Assembly: GCF_017161565.1 (NCBI RefSeq)
Contig: NZ_CP066796.1
Span: 1,550,001-1,614,000 of the forward strand
Source: Erwinia amylovora
GTDB lineage: Bacteria > Pseudomonadota > Gammaproteobacteria > Enterobacterales > Enterobacteriaceae
DNA: 64,000 nucleotides
Direction of reading: 5' to 3'
Shown: positions 39,799 through 50,023 of the stretch, piece by piece
Layout: each line of letters begins with the position of its first letter
Position numbering within the stretch: the stretch's first letter is position 1
The notes under the pieces: model-generated
What the model saw: only the letters and a program-made list of their open reading frames with translations
Told to the model about the DNA's origin: nothing
The model's database searches: none
Program-made: the position numbers and the translations under genes

Positions 39799-41193
39799 TT
39801 ACAACATAAATTCGGGTCGTACCTGGTTACGCCCGCAGCTTTTAGCAATATAGAGCTGTTCGTCGGCGCGTTTAATCGACTCGTCGAGGCTATTCACGTT
39901 GCTAATGTTAAGTGAGCTGATGCCAATACTGACCGTCACACTCAAATCGTTACCATTAAAAGTAATCTCATTGTTTTCAACGCTTTGACGCAGACGATTG
40001 GCTAACAGTGACGAGCGAGCCTGTGTGATCCCTTGGATCAAAATCAAAAACTCTTCCCCACCCATACGACAAATCAGCGTCGAAGGTGATAATCCATCGC
40101 GCAAACACTCAGCGGTTTTAGCCAGTACGTAGTCTCCCGCAGCATGGCCCCATGTGTCATTGATATCCTTAAAGCGGTCGATATCGATCACTAACGCTGC
40201 GCCGACAAATCCCTGTTGCCGGTTGCGCCCGCCAACCAGCGAATCCAGTTTTGCGGAAAGACCGCTGCGTGTCAGCGCGCCGGTTAAAAAGTCATAATCA
40301 GCACGCCGGGTAATGCGTGCCACCAGCTTTTTATTTGAAAGCGTACTCAGGCTGACAATCAGCGGGCCGATCAGCATGGCCGCCACGCCGAGGCGTGCAG
40401 AGGACAAGCTGTCTATGCGAAACAGATCACCCTTACCCTGAATATTCAATACGTTGCCGGCCACCAATATAATTTCGCTAATCCCGGTCAGCATGGTCAG
40501 AAAACAGGTGACAAAGAGCGGATAGCTGATGGCGCACCACAATAATGCCGGCAGGGGGAATAGCAAACTGCCACCCCCACCCAGCCAAATCGCGCTGACG
40601 ATCGTCATGACCAGCGTCAGCAGTGGCAAAAAGCTGCTGTCTCGCAGCGCTGCGGCAATCTGCGGCAGTTGCTGACGGCGCGGCAGGCTGATCATCAGCG
40701 GCAACAGCAAAATTGAGGTCGACATCTGTTCGGAAAACCACGAGGACCAGGCTTTAAACAGATCCTCTTCAAAGTAGCGCTGGCTAACGACGGCTCCAAC
40801 CACAGCACACGCCGCCGCTCCGAGCAGTGATGCCGGAAACAGGTGCAACAAAGCCTGTAAACGACGGGTAAAAGTGCGCCTGAAATGCGTGGTAAGCAGC
40901 ACCCAGCGCGCGGTGGCAATAAACACAATGTTGGCGGCATTCAACCCAATGGCTACCTTTATGTCGTCGCCAAAGCAGAGTTCGGCGAACAACATGCCCA
41001 AATAGAGCACCAGCAGGTGGCTCAATTTGTCCAGTGACGGAAAGCGAACCAGCAATCCCAGAAGCACGGCATTACAGGGCCAGAATAGTGACTGCGAGGC
41101 AAAATGACGTGACTCGAGGCCAATACTCGACAGCAGCATGGCAAGGGTAAATAACAGGGTGGCCCGACTAAGGAGATAAGTATTGTTTGGCAT
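39799..41193 (-). CDS. Membrane diguanylate cyclase, MASE1-like sensor + GGEEF
   Basis: The 464-residue protein has about eight hydrophobic helices over residues 1-285, resembling a MASE1 integral membrane sensor, and a C-terminal GGDEF domain. The active-site motif is GGEEF at residues 378-382 with the metal-site IDIDRFKDINDTWGH before it, so c-di-GMP synthesis is expected. The inhibitory RxxD site that should lie five residues before the motif reads SPST, so product feedback by the usual I-site is unlikely. It is divergent from lolC. E. coli also has a GGDEF gene (dgcQ) beside yedP, but the sensor there differs. Confidence 0.9.
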   Translation of the reverse strand: MPNNTYLLSRATLLFTLAMLLSSIGLESRHFASQSLFWPCNAVLLGLLVRFPSLDKLSHLLVLYLGMLFAELCFGDDIKVAIGLNAANIVFIATARWVLLTTHFRRTFTRRLQALLHLFPASLLGAAACAVVGAVVSQRYFEEDLFKAWSSWFSEQMSTSILLLPLMISLPRRQQLPQIAAALRDSSFLPLLTLVMTIVSAIWLGGGGSLLFPLPALLWCAISYPLFVTCFLTMLTGISEIILVAGNVLNIQGKGDLFRIDSLSSARLGVAAMLIGPLIVSLSTLSNKKLVARITRRADYDFLTGALTRSGLSAKLDSLVGGRNRQQGFVGAALVIDIDRFKDINDTWGHAAGDYVLAKTAECLRDGLSPSTLICRMGGEEFLILIQGITQARSSLLANRLRQSVENNEITFNGNDLSVTVSIGISSLNISNVNSLDESIKRADEQLYIAKSCGRNQVRPEFML

Positions 41194-41784
41194 CTTTCAG
41201 GCTCAGGACGGTAAAAATGAATCGCTCACCAGCCGGCCGGGTTACGGCTGGCTGCGGGCTTTGACACATAACGAGATAAGTTAAATAGCATGAACTTACA
41301 GGTTCAAAGGATGCGTGACGCCCGGTTGCAGGCAATTTATCGACATTTTACTTAATGGCCAGGATCTTATTTGGGCGTTCACAAAAACATGTGTCATTAA
41401 GTCACTATTAAGGTTACCGATTCTCATCTGTTATGTTGCGGGGCCGTGACGTATTGCATTGCAACGTATAGCGCATTAAAAGGTATCAAGCGAATAAAAA
41501 AAACGGACAAGGGGTCAGATTGTCTTATTTCCAGATTAACCTCATTAAGGAAACTGTACTTTTACACGGACATTTTCTCCGCCACGCGGGCATGGTTGTA
41601 GGGTGAATATGCTTAACCGGGCGGCAGGGCGGCGCCAGGCAGGTGATATTTGGAAATTATAAGGGAATTTTTCATTCGTTGACGAAACAATGCGCAGAGT
41701 CAGTGGCTTAGTGGTTCCATAAAGTGGCGCTAACCTTTATTATCCCCTGCAATTGTTCATTGCCATACACAAAAGACGGATGCC
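41194..41784. promoter_or_regulatory. Divergent promoter region, cyclase / lolC
   Basis: These 591 bases hold no gene. They must contain promoters for the diguanylate cyclase on the minus strand and for lolCDE on the plus strand. A short palindrome TTGCATTGCAA (41454-41464) is the only symmetric element I noted. The region is also the right junction of the block inserted relative to the E. coli mfd-lolC order. Confidence 0.5.
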
Positions 41785-42984
41785 ATGTATCAACCTGTCG
41801 CCTTATTTATTGGCTTGCGCTACATGCGCGGGCGTGGCTCAGACCGCTTCGGGCGGTTTGTCTCCTGGCTTTCGGCCATCGGTATTACGCTGGGCGTGAT
41901 GGCACTGGTCACCGTGTTGTCGGTGATGAATGGGCTGGAACACCAACTGGAAAAAAATACGCTTGGGTTGATGCCTCAGGCATTGGTGACCAGCGATTCA
42001 GGTTCCATTAACCCCCGGCAGACGCCGGCCGACAGCCTGCATCTGTCCGGAGTGAGTCGCATCACGCCGCTGACTACCGGTGAAGTGGTAATGCAGAGTG
42101 CTGGCAGCGTTGGCGTTGGCGTCATGCTGGGGATCGATCCTGATGAAGCCGATCCGCTGACACCGTTTTTGATTAACGTGAAGCAGCAGCAGCTGCGGTC
42201 CGGCCAGTATAATGTGATTGTCGGCGAGCAGTTGGCAGGCCAGCTCGGGCTGAAGACGGGTGAACAGGTGCGCATGATGGTGCCCTCAGCCAGCCAGTTT
42301 ACGCCGATGGGGCGCATCCCAAGCCAGCGCCTGTTTACCGTGATCGGAACTTTCTCCGCTAACAGCGATGTCGACGGTTATCAGGTTCTGGTTAACCAGC
42401 AGGATGCCTCTCGCCTGATGCGCTACCCGGCAGGTAATATTACCGGCTGGCGTCTGTGGCTGGATAAACCGTTGCAGGTCGACAGCACCAGCCAGCAAGC
42501 CTTACCTGAATCGCTGGTGTGGAAAGACTGGCGTGAGCGTAAAGGCGAACTGTTCCAGGCGGTTAAAATGGAAAAAAATATGATGGGGCTGCTGCTCAGC
42601 CTGATCGTTGCCGTGGCTGCTTTCAATATTGTGACCTCACTGGGGCTGCTGATCATGGAGAAGCAGGGGGAAGTGGCTATTCTGCAAACCCAGGGGCTGA
42701 CGCGTCGGCAGATTGTCGCGCTATTTATGGTGCAGGGGGCAACGTCCGGCGTCGTCGGTTCGCTGCTTGGCGCACTGCTGGGCGTGCTGCTGGCCAGCCA
42801 GCTCGATAATTTAATGCCGGTGATTGGTACCTTCCTTGAAGAAGGCGCATTGCCTGTTGAGATTTCTCTGACACAGGTTGCAACGATCACCGTTACCGCT
42901 ATCATCGTGGCACTGCTGTCAACGTTATACCCATCCTGGCGCGCGGCCGCCGTTCAACCCGCAGAGGCTTTACGTTATGAGTAA
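41785..42984 (+). CDS. lolC: Lipoprotein release complex membrane subunit LolC
   Basis: LolC forms with LolD and LolE the inner-membrane ABC complex that hands lipoproteins to the periplasmic carrier LolA. The 399-residue protein has four transmembrane helices and a large periplasmic domain. [29 protein letters not shown], the [13 protein letters not shown]olA-hook region and the C-terminal [19 protein letters not shown] match E. coli LolC. It overlaps lolD by eight bases. Confidence 0.97.
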   Translation: MYQPVALFIGLRYMRGRGSDRFGRFVSWLSAIGITLGVMALVTVLSVMNGLEHQLEKNTLGLMPQALVTSDSGSINPRQTPADSLHLSGVSRITPLTTGEVVMQSAGSVGVGVMLGIDPDEADPLTPFLINVKQQQLRSGQYNVIVGEQLAGQLGLKTGEQVRMMVPSASQFTPMGRIPSQRLFTVIGTFSANSDVDGYQVLVNQQDASRLMRYPAGNITGWRLWLDKPLQVDSTSQQALPESLVWKDWRERKGELFQAVKMEKNMMGLLLSLIVAVAAFNIVTSLGLLIMEKQGEVAILQTQGLTRRQIVALFMVQGATSGVVGSLLGALLGVLLASQLDNLMPVIGTFLEEGALPVEISLTQVATITVTAIIVALLSTLYPSWRAAAVQPAEALRYE

Positions 42985-43681
42985 CAAGATCCTGTTGCAG
43001 TGCGACAACCTGTGCAAGCGCTATCAGGAAGGTAGCGTGCAGACCGAAGTTTTGCGCAATGTGAGTTTCGACGTACAGCCAGGTGAAATGATGGCCATTG
43101 TTGGCAGTTCCGGCTCAGGTAAGAGTACTCTGATGCATCTGCTGGGCGGCCTGGACACACCAAGCTCCGGCGATGTGCTGTTCGACGGTAACTCACTCAA
43201 TGCGATGTCCTCTGCGGCGAAAGCCGCATTGCGCAACCGGGAGTTGGGCTTCATCTACCAGTTTCACCATCTGCTGCCAGATTTCAGCGCGCTGGAAAAT
43301 GTGGCTATGCCGCTGCTGATCGCCAAAACCGCCAGGGAGCAGGCACAGGAACGGGCGGCACAAATGCTAAAAGCGGTTGGTCTTGAGCATCGTGCGGCAC
43401 ATCGCCCGTCCGAACTCTCCGGTGGCGAGCGCCAGCGCGTGGCGATTGCGCGTGCGCTGGTCAATAATCCGCGCCTGGTGCTGGCCGATGAGCCGACCGG
43501 CAATCTTGATGCACGCAACGCTGATGCCATCTTCGATCTGTTAAATGAATTGAACCAGCGGCAGGGCACCGCTTTTCTGGTGGTCACCCACGATCTGCAT
43601 CTGGCCAAACGTCTGCCGCGTCAGAGGGAGATGCGTGACGGTCAGCTCAGTGAACCGATGATACTGGCAGGTAGCTTCTGA
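42977..43681 (+). CDS. lolD: Lipoprotein release ATP-binding protein LolD
   Basis: LolD is the ATPase of the Lol complex. The 234-residue product has Walker [10 protein letters not shown], the signature [15 protein letters not shown], and Walker [13 protein letters not shown], with the switch His in VVTHD. I use the ATG at 42977, which gives [16 protein letters not shown]; the longer frame lies inside lolC. The stop shares an A with the lolE start (TGATG). Confidence 0.97.
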   Translation: MSNKILLQCDNLCKRYQEGSVQTEVLRNVSFDVQPGEMMAIVGSSGSGKSTLMHLLGGLDTPSSGDVLFDGNSLNAMSSAAKAALRNRELGFIYQFHHLLPDFSALENVAMPLLIAKTAREQAQERAAQMLKAVGLEHRAAHRPSELSGGERQRVAIARALVNNPRLVLADEPTGNLDARNADAIFDLLNELNQRQGTAFLVVTHDLHLAKRLPRQREMRDGQLSEPMILAGSF

Positions 43682-44925
43682 TGGCGGGACCTCTTTCATT
43701 ATTGCTTGGTTTGCGCTTCAGCCGGGGCCGGCGGCGCGGTGGCATGGTCTCGCTGATCTCGGCGATCTCAACTCTGGGTATTGCGCTGGGCGTTGCCGTA
43801 TTAATCATTGGTCTTAGCGCAATGAACGGCTTTGAACGTGAACTCAATCACCGCATTCTGGCGGTGGTTCCGCATGGTGAAATCGAACCCGTTAACCAGC
43901 CGTTCACCGGCTGGCAGGCGATGTTACCAAAGATTGCACAGGTCCCCGGGGTGGCGGCGGCGGCACCCTATATCAATTTTACCGGGCTGATTGAAAGCGG
44001 CAGCAAGCTTCAGGCGGTTCAGGTAAAAGGGATCGATCCACAGCGGGAAAGCCGTCTGAGCGCGTTGCCATCTTACGTGCAGGGGCATGCCTGGCAAAAT
44101 TTCGCGCCGGGTAAGCAGCAGATCATACTGGGACAAGGGGTGGCCGGCAGCCTGAAGCTAAAACAGGGCGACTGGCTGACCGTAATGATCCCCAACAGCG
44201 ATGCTGGCCACAAACTGCTGCAGCCTAAGCGCGTGCGTTTGCAGGTAGCCGGTGTGCTTAAACTCAGCGGCATGCTCGATCACAGCCTGGCCCTGGTACC
44301 GCTCGATGATGCACAACAACTGCTGGGTATGGGGGAAAATGTTACGGGTATCGCCATCAAAACGAACAATCCGTTTGACGCGGCTGCCGTGGTGCGCCAG
44401 GCAGGGGAAGTGACGCGTTCCTACGTTTACATTCGTAGCTGGATTAGCACCTACGGATATATGTACCGCGACATACAGATGATCCGCACGATTATGTATC
44501 TGGCAATGGTGCTGGTGATCGGTGTCGCCTGCTTCAATATTGTTTCCACGCTGGTGATGGCGGTGAAAGACAAGAGCGGCGATATTGCGGTACTGCGCAC
44601 TTTGGGTGCTAAAGATGGCCTTATTCGCGCCATTTTTGTCTGGTACGGGCTGCTGGCAGGACTGTTGGGCAGCGTAAGTGGCGTTATGGTTGGGGTGCTG
44701 GCTGCCGTTAATCTGACGCCAATCATGCACGCTATTGAAGCGGTAACCGGCTACCAGTTCCTCTCCGGCGATATCTATTTTATTGATTTTCTGCCCTCTG
44801 AACTGCACTGGCGTGATGTTGCTGCCGTACTGGTGACGTCGCTGGTGCTCAGCCTGATAGCCAGCTGGTACCCGGCTCGCCGCGCCAGCCGTATCGACCC
44901 GGCCAGGGTGCTTAGCGGCCAGTGA
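43681..44925 (+). CDS. lolE: Lipoprotein release complex membrane subunit LolE
   Basis: LolE is the LolC partner that binds the lipoprotein substrate. The 414-residue protein has four transmembrane helices, a periplasmic domain, and the conserved start [30 protein letters not shown] and end [20 protein letters not shown]. It is the last intact gene of lolCDE, followed by the ruined nagK. Confidence 0.97.
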   Translation: MAGPLSLLLGLRFSRGRRRGGMVSLISAISTLGIALGVAVLIIGLSAMNGFERELNHRILAVVPHGEIEPVNQPFTGWQAMLPKIAQVPGVAAAAPYINFTGLIESGSKLQAVQVKGIDPQRESRLSALPSYVQGHAWQNFAPGKQQIILGQGVAGSLKLKQGDWLTVMIPNSDAGHKLLQPKRVRLQVAGVLKLSGMLDHSLALVPLDDAQQLLGMGENVTGIAIKTNNPFDAAAVVRQAGEVTRSYVYIRSWISTYGYMYRDIQMIRTIMYLAMVLVIGVACFNIVSTLVMAVKDKSGDIAVLRTLGAKDGLIRAIFVWYGLLAGLLGSVSGVMVGVLAAVNLTPIMHAIEAVTGYQFLSGDIYFIDFLPSELHWRDVAAVLVTSLVLSLIASWYPARRASRIDPARVLSGQ

Positions 44926-44939
44926 GCACGGGGGCATGA

Positions 44940-45835
44940 TGCAGTAAGGGTGTGATGTTGCGGCAGAAAATTTGCGCCTGGCGTATGTAACGCTCAGCGG
45001 CGGTTTATCTGTCAGCAGCGGGTTACCACCCCTAAAGATGACTATGCACAGCTGCTGGCCCTACTGTAAAGCCTGACGCAGCAGGCTGATGCCTTTTGTG
45101 GCGCACAGTTTAGCGTGGTATTGGTATGCCGGGGCTGGGGATAGCGGATGACGGTACGCTGTTTAGCGCTAATATTCCGGCGGTGCGCGGGCGCACGCGA
45201 CAGGCCGATCTTAGCGAGCGTCTTGGGCGGGAAGTGCTGAAGCCAACGGTTTTGCCCTGTCCGAAGCCTGGAATGAGGAATTCCTCGACTATCCGCTGGT
45301 ATTGGCGATATTCCCGGCACCGGCGTTGGCAGAGGGCTTATAGTCGACGTGAAGCGATTACCGGGCGTGATCACAGGTTCGGCGAAGCTGGCCATATGCG
45401 CCCGGCAGCAGATGCGCTTCAGGTGGCTGGCCGTGAGTTTCCTCTGTTGCCCTGTGGCTGCGGGCAGCAGGGCTGTATTGAGGGCTATCTCTCAGGAAGC
45501 GGATTTTGCTGGCTGTGGCAGCATTTTATCAGCAGGCACAGAGTGCACCGGAGATTATCGGTCGTTATGATGAAGGCGAGGCTGACGCGCTGGCACACAC
45601 CGAACGTTATTGCCAGCTGCCAGCCGTATGTTCAGGCAATATGTTGACGCTGCCGGACCCGCACCGGGTGGTTCCGGGCGGCGGTTTGTCCAACTTTGAT
45701 GCGCTGTATGACGGCCTTGCAGAACGGGTGAGGTCGCATATGATACCAACTGCCCGGCCACCGCGCTTTGCTAAGGCGCGTTATGGAGACGCAGGAGGAA
45801 TGCGCGGTGCCGCATTCCTGCACCCGAATGTTTAG
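44940..45835 (+). pseudogene. nagK: nagK (N-acetylglucosamine kinase), decayed
   Basis: Pieces of the ROK-family kinase NagK can be read in order but in different frames. They are RVTTPKDDYAQLLALL followed by a stop (45020-45070), MPGLGIADDGTLFSANIP (45126 on), GHMRPAADALQVAGREFPLL with the zinc motif [15 protein letters not shown] (45385-45520), and the C-terminal [18 protein letters not shown] and [16 protein letters not shown] up to 45835. At least three frameshifts and internal stops separate them, and the N-terminal GGTK motif is gone. The position between lolE and cobB is that of nagK in E. coli. Phosphorylation of salvaged GlcNAc would have to rely on another kinase. Confidence 0.92.
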
Positions 45836-45843
45836 AGGATTTA

Positions 45844-46773
45844 ATGATGCGCACACCCCGTCGCCGCCTCAGGCTGGCACGTTACAAGAAGACCCGACGC
45901 CAGGTACACCAGCGTTTTCGTCAGCGCATTTTTGAACGCGACCGCAATATTGAGATTGCCCGCGACCGGCTGCCGCGGGTTGTCGTGCTCACCGGAGCGG
46001 GCATCTCTGCCGAGTCAGGGATAAAGACCTTTCGCGCCGCAGACGGATTATGGGAAGACCACAAGGTCGAAGATGTTGCCACGCCGGAAGGGTTCGCCCT
46101 GAACCCGCAGCGGGTTCAGGACTTTTATAATCAGCGCCGTCGTCAGCTCCAACAGCCGCAAGTTCAGCCGAATGCCGCGCATCTGGCGCTGGCGGAACTG
46201 GAAGCGGCGCTGGGCGACCATTTTCTGCTGGTAACCCAGAATATCGATAACCTGCATGAGCGGGCCGGCAACCACAATATTATCCATATGCATGGCGAAA
46301 TACTGAAGGTACGCTGTACCAACAGTGGTCAGACCGTGCCCTGGAAAGAAGATGTTAAACCCGACGATCGCTGCCACTGCTGCCAGTTCCCGTCAGTACT
46401 GCGTCCGCATATCGTATGGTTTGGCGAAATGCCTTTGCAAATGGACGAAATAGGCCAGGCGATCGCTGAAGCGGATTATTTCGTCGCCATCGGCACCTCT
46501 GGCCACGTCTACCCGGCTGCCGGCTTTGTGCACGAGGCCCGTTTGCAGGGGGCGCACACCATCGAGCTTAATCTCGAACCGAGCCAGCTGGGTAGCGAGT
46601 TTGAACAAAAGCATTACGGGCTGGCGAGTCAGGTCGTGCCTCAGTGGGTTCACAATGTGCTGAAGATGATTGCCCGGCCGATCGCGCAGAACGACGGCCA
46701 ACCCGCTTTAGCGCCTGGTCAGGTTCAGGACCTGGTGGGCGAGCACTCCGCCGACCAATCCCCAAAATGCTGA
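45844..46773 (+). CDS. cobB: NAD-dependent protein deacylase CobB (sirtuin)
   Basis: CobB removes acetyl and succinyl groups from lysines, for example on acetyl-CoA synthetase. The 309-residue protein has a basic N-terminal extension, the NAD motif [16 protein letters not shown], the catalytic [12 protein letters not shown] and HMHGE, zinc cysteines in VRCTNSG and RCHCCQ, and [13 protein letters not shown]. The C-terminus is about 30 residues longer than E. coli CobB, and the extra part overlaps the opposite-strand ydcO by 66 bases, so this tail may be recent read-through. The ATG at 45847 is an equal choice of start. Confidence 0.95.
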   Translation: MMRTPRRRLRLARYKKTRRQVHQRFRQRIFERDRNIEIARDRLPRVVVLTGAGISAESGIKTFRAADGLWEDHKVEDVATPEGFALNPQRVQDFYNQRRRQLQQPQVQPNAAHLALAELEAALGDHFLLVTQNIDNLHERAGNHNIIHMHGEILKVRCTNSGQTVPWKEDVKPDDRCHCCQFPSVLRPHIVWFGEMPLQMDEIGQAIAEADYFVAIGTSGHVYPAAGFVHEARLQGAHTIELNLEPSQLGSEFEQKHYGLASQVVPQWVHNVLKMIARPIAQNDGQPALAPGQVQDLVGEHSADQSPKC

Positions 46774-47880
46774 AGCGACCCCCAGCAGGGTAACGCCCGA
46801 GGCGGTGATCAGAAAAGCGATTGCCGCGGCATCACGCTGCTTTTCATCGCCCAGCGCGCGTTGCAGGCTGGCGGAAAGCGTGCCCAGCAGCGCCAGGCCG
46901 GCGATGGTGTGAATCAGCCCCAGCGGCAGTGCATTAAAAAGTTCGACAATGGCACCACCAAATATTCCCGCCAGCAGATAAAAGACCCCGGCCGCCGCTG
47001 CCGCCCAATATCGGCGTTGGGGATCTCTGTGCACATCTTCCCCCATACAAATGGCTGCGGTGATTGCTGCGATACAGACGCTAAACACGCCGAACGGTGC
47101 CAGCAGCAGGGCAGTCAGCCCGGTCCAGGCAATAAGCGGTGATACCGGTAGCGCATAGCCATGGGCCTTCAGCGCGGCAATCCCCGGCGCGTTTTGGGAT
47201 GCCATGGTGACCACGAAAAACGGGATGCCAATACCCATCAACGAGGACAGGCTGAAGTGCGGTGCAACAAACTGTGGCATGGCGAAATTTTGCGTGTGGT
47301 TGACATGAATATTGCCCTGCATGGCAGCCACCATTAAGCCGGCCAGCAACGTCAACACGATGGCATAGCGCGGCGACCAGCGGCGTGACAGCAGCCAAAC
47401 CAGACACATGGTGCCGCTCAGGGCAACGTTAACCTGCAGCGCAGCGAAAGCATTAATGCCGAAATGCAGCAGAATGCCGGCCAGCATCGCGCTGGTAATG
47501 GCCTGTGGGATAGCGTCCATCAGGCGGGAAAAAATGCCGGTTATCCCGCAAATCAGGATCAGGGCGGAGGCGAAGACGAATACACCAATCGCTTCATTAA
47601 GCGGCGTGCCCGGCAAACTGGTGACCAGTAGCGCAGCACCGGGCGTTGACCAGGCGGTGAGTACTGGCGTGCGATACCACAGTGACAGCGCCAGTGTCGT
47701 TACGCCCATTGCCAGCCCGAGTACGGTTATCCATCCCCCGATCTGTCCGGCGCTGGCGCCAGCCGCTTCTGCCGCCTGAAAGATGATTGCTGCAGAGCTG
47801 GTATAGCTAACCAGCACGGCAACGAACCCGGCGACAAGCGCTGGTAAAGTGGGGCGGCTCAGAGCCTGGGATGAACGCAT
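46708..47880 (-). CDS. ydcO: BenE-family membrane transporter YdcO
   Basis: This 390-residue polytopic protein with about 12 hydrophobic helices belongs to the BenE benzoate:H+ symporter family, and matches E. coli YdcO. The substrate is not established. I start at [12 protein letters not shown] (47880), with AAGGA eight bases upstream; the longer frame covers the operator. The 3' end overlaps cobB convergently. It is divergent from the regulator gene sutR. Confidence 0.9.
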   Translation of the reverse strand: MRSSQALSRPTLPALVAGFVAVLVSYTSSAAIIFQAAEAAGASAGQIGGWITVLGLAMGVTTLALSLWYRTPVLTAWSTPGAALLVTSLPGTPLNEAIGVFVFASALILICGITGIFSRLMDAIPQAITSAMLAGILLHFGINAFAALQVNVALSGTMCLVWLLSRRWSPRYAIVLTLLAGLMVAAMQGNIHVNHTQNFAMPQFVAPHFSLSSLMGIGIPFFVVTMASQNAPGIAALKAHGYALPVSPLIAWTGLTALLLAPFGVFSVCIAAITAAICMGEDVHRDPQRRYWAAAAAGVFYLLAGIFGGAIVELFNALPLGLIHTIAGLALLGTLSASLQRALGDEKQRDAAAIAFLITASGVTLLGVASAFWGLVGGVLAHQVLNLTRR

Positions 47881-47903
47881 AGTCGGTTCCTTAAATGATT
47901 TCC

Positions 47904-47948
47904 TGTACGTTATAACGCACAACGTAGCATTGTGCGTTATAACGTACA
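47904..47948. promoter_or_regulatory. Operator: 19-bp perfect inverted repeat between ydcO and sutR
   Basis: TGTACGTTATAACGCACAA at 47904-47922 is repeated as its exact reverse complement at 47930-47948, with a 7-base spacer. Each arm also contains the small palindrome GTTATAAC. It lies 24 bases before ydcO and 40 bases before sutR, so it is very likely the binding site of SutR itself. Confidence 0.88.
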
Positions 47949-47987
47949 AGGGGTTATACTCTTTACAAACAGAGTGGAGAAATTATC

Positions 47988-48548
47988 GTGGACAGGCTGC
48001 AACATCATCTGGCGCAAACCCTGAAGGCGCAGCGTGCTACGCGCGGCTGGAGCCTGGCTCAGGCGGCGCAGATTACCGGGGTGAGTAAGGCCATGCTCGG
48101 GCAAATTGAACGCGCGGAGTCAAGTCCGACCATCGCAACGCTGTGGAAGATCGCCAGCGGTTTTAATCTGCCATTTTCCGCATTTATCGCTGCGGACATC
48201 GCCGATCATGGCGCCACGCGCAGTCAACGTCTGTTACAGGGATATCGTCAGCCGAATCACGGTATGCAGATTGTGCCGTTATTCCCCTACGACGCAGAGA
48301 CAGGCTTTGAAATGCTGGTCGTCGAGATGGCGCCGGGAGCGCTTAGCGAATCCAGCGCGCATGAGCAGGGCGTGGTTGAGCATGCAATCGTCATCGCCGG
48401 GCAGCTGGAGATAGCGGTTGATGGCCGCCGACAGCGGCTTAAAGAAGGCGAGGCGCTGCGTTTTCACGCGGACCAAGCGCACAGCTATTGCAATCCGGGT
48501 GAAAAGTTACTCTGTTTTCACAATATCATTCATTACCCGCGTCGGTAA
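47988..48548 (+). CDS. sutR: XRE-cupin transcription regulator SutR (YdcN family)
   Basis: The 186-residue protein has an N-terminal Xre-type helix-turn-helix (LKAQRATRGWSLAQAAQITGVSKAMLGQIERAESSPTIATLWKI) and a C-terminal cupin domain with HEQGVVEHAIVIAGQLEI and GEALRFHADQAH. E. coli SutR is linked to sulfur-utilisation genes and lies divergent to ydcO, as here. The start is GTG at 47988 with GGAGA upstream. Confidence 0.9.
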   Translation: MDRLQHHLAQTLKAQRATRGWSLAQAAQITGVSKAMLGQIERAESSPTIATLWKIASGFNLPFSAFIAADIADHGATRSQRLLQGYRQPNHGMQIVPLFPYDAETGFEMLVVEMAPGALSESSAHEQGVVEHAIVIAGQLEIAVDGRRQRLKEGEALRFHADQAHSYCNPGEKLLCFHNIIHYPRR

Positions 48549-48697
48549 TGACGTTTCGGCCGCAGCGACCTGTTCTGAGATAGCTTATTGCCCGCATCGC
48601 GGTAGTGACCTCAGAACGGGCAACGGATTATGGCGCTGGCGGGGAGGGCGATCGCGGCCGGGTGACCACCGGCAATGGCCGCCGGTGATGATGGCGT

Positions 48698-49825
48698 TTA
48701 TTCATCGTCGGTAAAATACCAGTAGCCGTTGTTCACCAGCGCCGTCAGCTGTGCAAGGAACGAGGGGTCTTCAAGTGCATCACCCAGTTGTTCCTGACCC
48801 AGCGTCAGCTGGTTAGCCAGTAACGTCAGAGCAGAGCGATGGGGCGATTCCACACTTTCCCCGTTGATAAATATCGTCTCACCGACAGATACCACACGCA
48901 GCCCGCCCAGACGTGAAAGTTGACTACCTTGCTGTAACGCATCATAAACTTCATCCGGCAGATATGGGGGCTCAGGCGGAGCGACATCCAGCTCGTGTCG
49001 CGATTGCGAAATAAACTCGCCAAACCACTGGTTGAAATGCTGCGGCTGATTAATGACATCCAGCATCATACTGCGGATGCCGTCCAGCTCGGCGGGGAGG
49101 ATCTCTGCATTATTTTCACGCATTTGCACGTCTGGATCGCTGAAACGATGGCTACCCAGTTCGCGTGCCAGCACATAGTCGGCAAAACCACTGATTAATT
49201 CGCGCCCGCTTGGCGCACGGAAGCCCACCGAATAGTTGATGGCGTTTTCCAGCGAATAGCCTTCATGAGGGAAGCCTGGCGGAATATAGAGAATGTCGCC
49301 TGGTTCCATCTCTTCGTCGATAATGGCATCAAAAGGCTCAACCTGTAGCAGATCCGGATGTGGACAGTGCTGTTTCATCTCAAGTTTTTCACCTACTCGC
49401 CAGCGACGGCGACCGGTGCCCTGAATGATAAACACATCATACTGATCAAAGTGAGGCCCCACGCCGCCGCCGGGAACCGAAAAGGAGATCATCAGGTCGT
49501 CCACGCGCCAGTCCGGAATGGCGCGGAACGGATTCATCAGCGCGGCAGAAGGCTCATGCCAGTGATTAACCGCCTGTACCAGCAGCGACCAGTTATTTTC
49601 TCCAAGATGATCATAGCTCTCAAACGGTCCGTGTCCGACCTGCCATTTTCCATCCTGGTGGCTGACCAGGCGACTGTCCACTTCGTTTTCCATCGCCAGT
49701 CCAGCCAGTTCATCAGGAGAAATGGGATCGACAAAGTGTTTAAAGCCGCGTTTAAGCACCACCGGGCGTTTCTGCCAGTAGCGTTTAATAAAGTCGGGCC
49801 AGTTGAGATCAAGCTGATATTCCAT
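48698..49825 (-). CDS. roxA: 50S ribosomal protein L16 3-hydroxylase RoxA (YcfD)
   Basis: RoxA is a JmjC-type 2-oxoglutarate and iron-dependent oxygenase that hydroxylates Arg81 of ribosomal protein L16. The 375-residue product has the HxD iron ligands in GVGPHFDQYDVF, the 2-oxoglutarate region around PPGFPHEGYSLENAINYSVGFRAP, and a C-terminal winged-helix part. I start at MEYQLDLNWPDF (49825). It is convergent with sutR. In E. coli it is next to phoQ as here. Confidence 0.95.
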   Translation of the reverse strand: MEYQLDLNWPDFIKRYWQKRPVVLKRGFKHFVDPISPDELAGLAMENEVDSRLVSHQDGKWQVGHGPFESYDHLGENNWSLLVQAVNHWHEPSAALMNPFRAIPDWRVDDLMISFSVPGGGVGPHFDQYDVFIIQGTGRRRWRVGEKLEMKQHCPHPDLLQVEPFDAIIDEEMEPGDILYIPPGFPHEGYSLENAINYSVGFRAPSGRELISGFADYVLARELGSHRFSDPDVQMRENNAEILPAELDGIRSMMLDVINQPQHFNQWFGEFISQSRHELDVAPPEPPYLPDEVYDALQQGSQLSRLGGLRVVSVGETIFINGESVESPHRSALTLLANQLTLGQEQLGDALEDPSFLAQLTALVNNGYWYFTDDE

Positions 49826-50023
49826 GATGGTTTCCTGAAACGCCAAAGTGGATTGATTATAACAGTGAGCGGCGGTTGCTGGGTACAATGCCCGTCATTC
49901 TTCAAGATCCGGGTACGTTGGCTTCACTTCTTACCCGGCTCGTCAAGGGTTTCGCCACCCTTTGTAACGCGCTTGCTGTCTTCCTGCTCACCCAATTATA
50001 ACGGGTATGGCGTGCCGGGAAGC

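Noticed and set aside
45126..45835. Three overlapping open frames that could be taken for separate small genes
   Set aside because: They are frame-shifted pieces of nagK and are described as one pseudogene.
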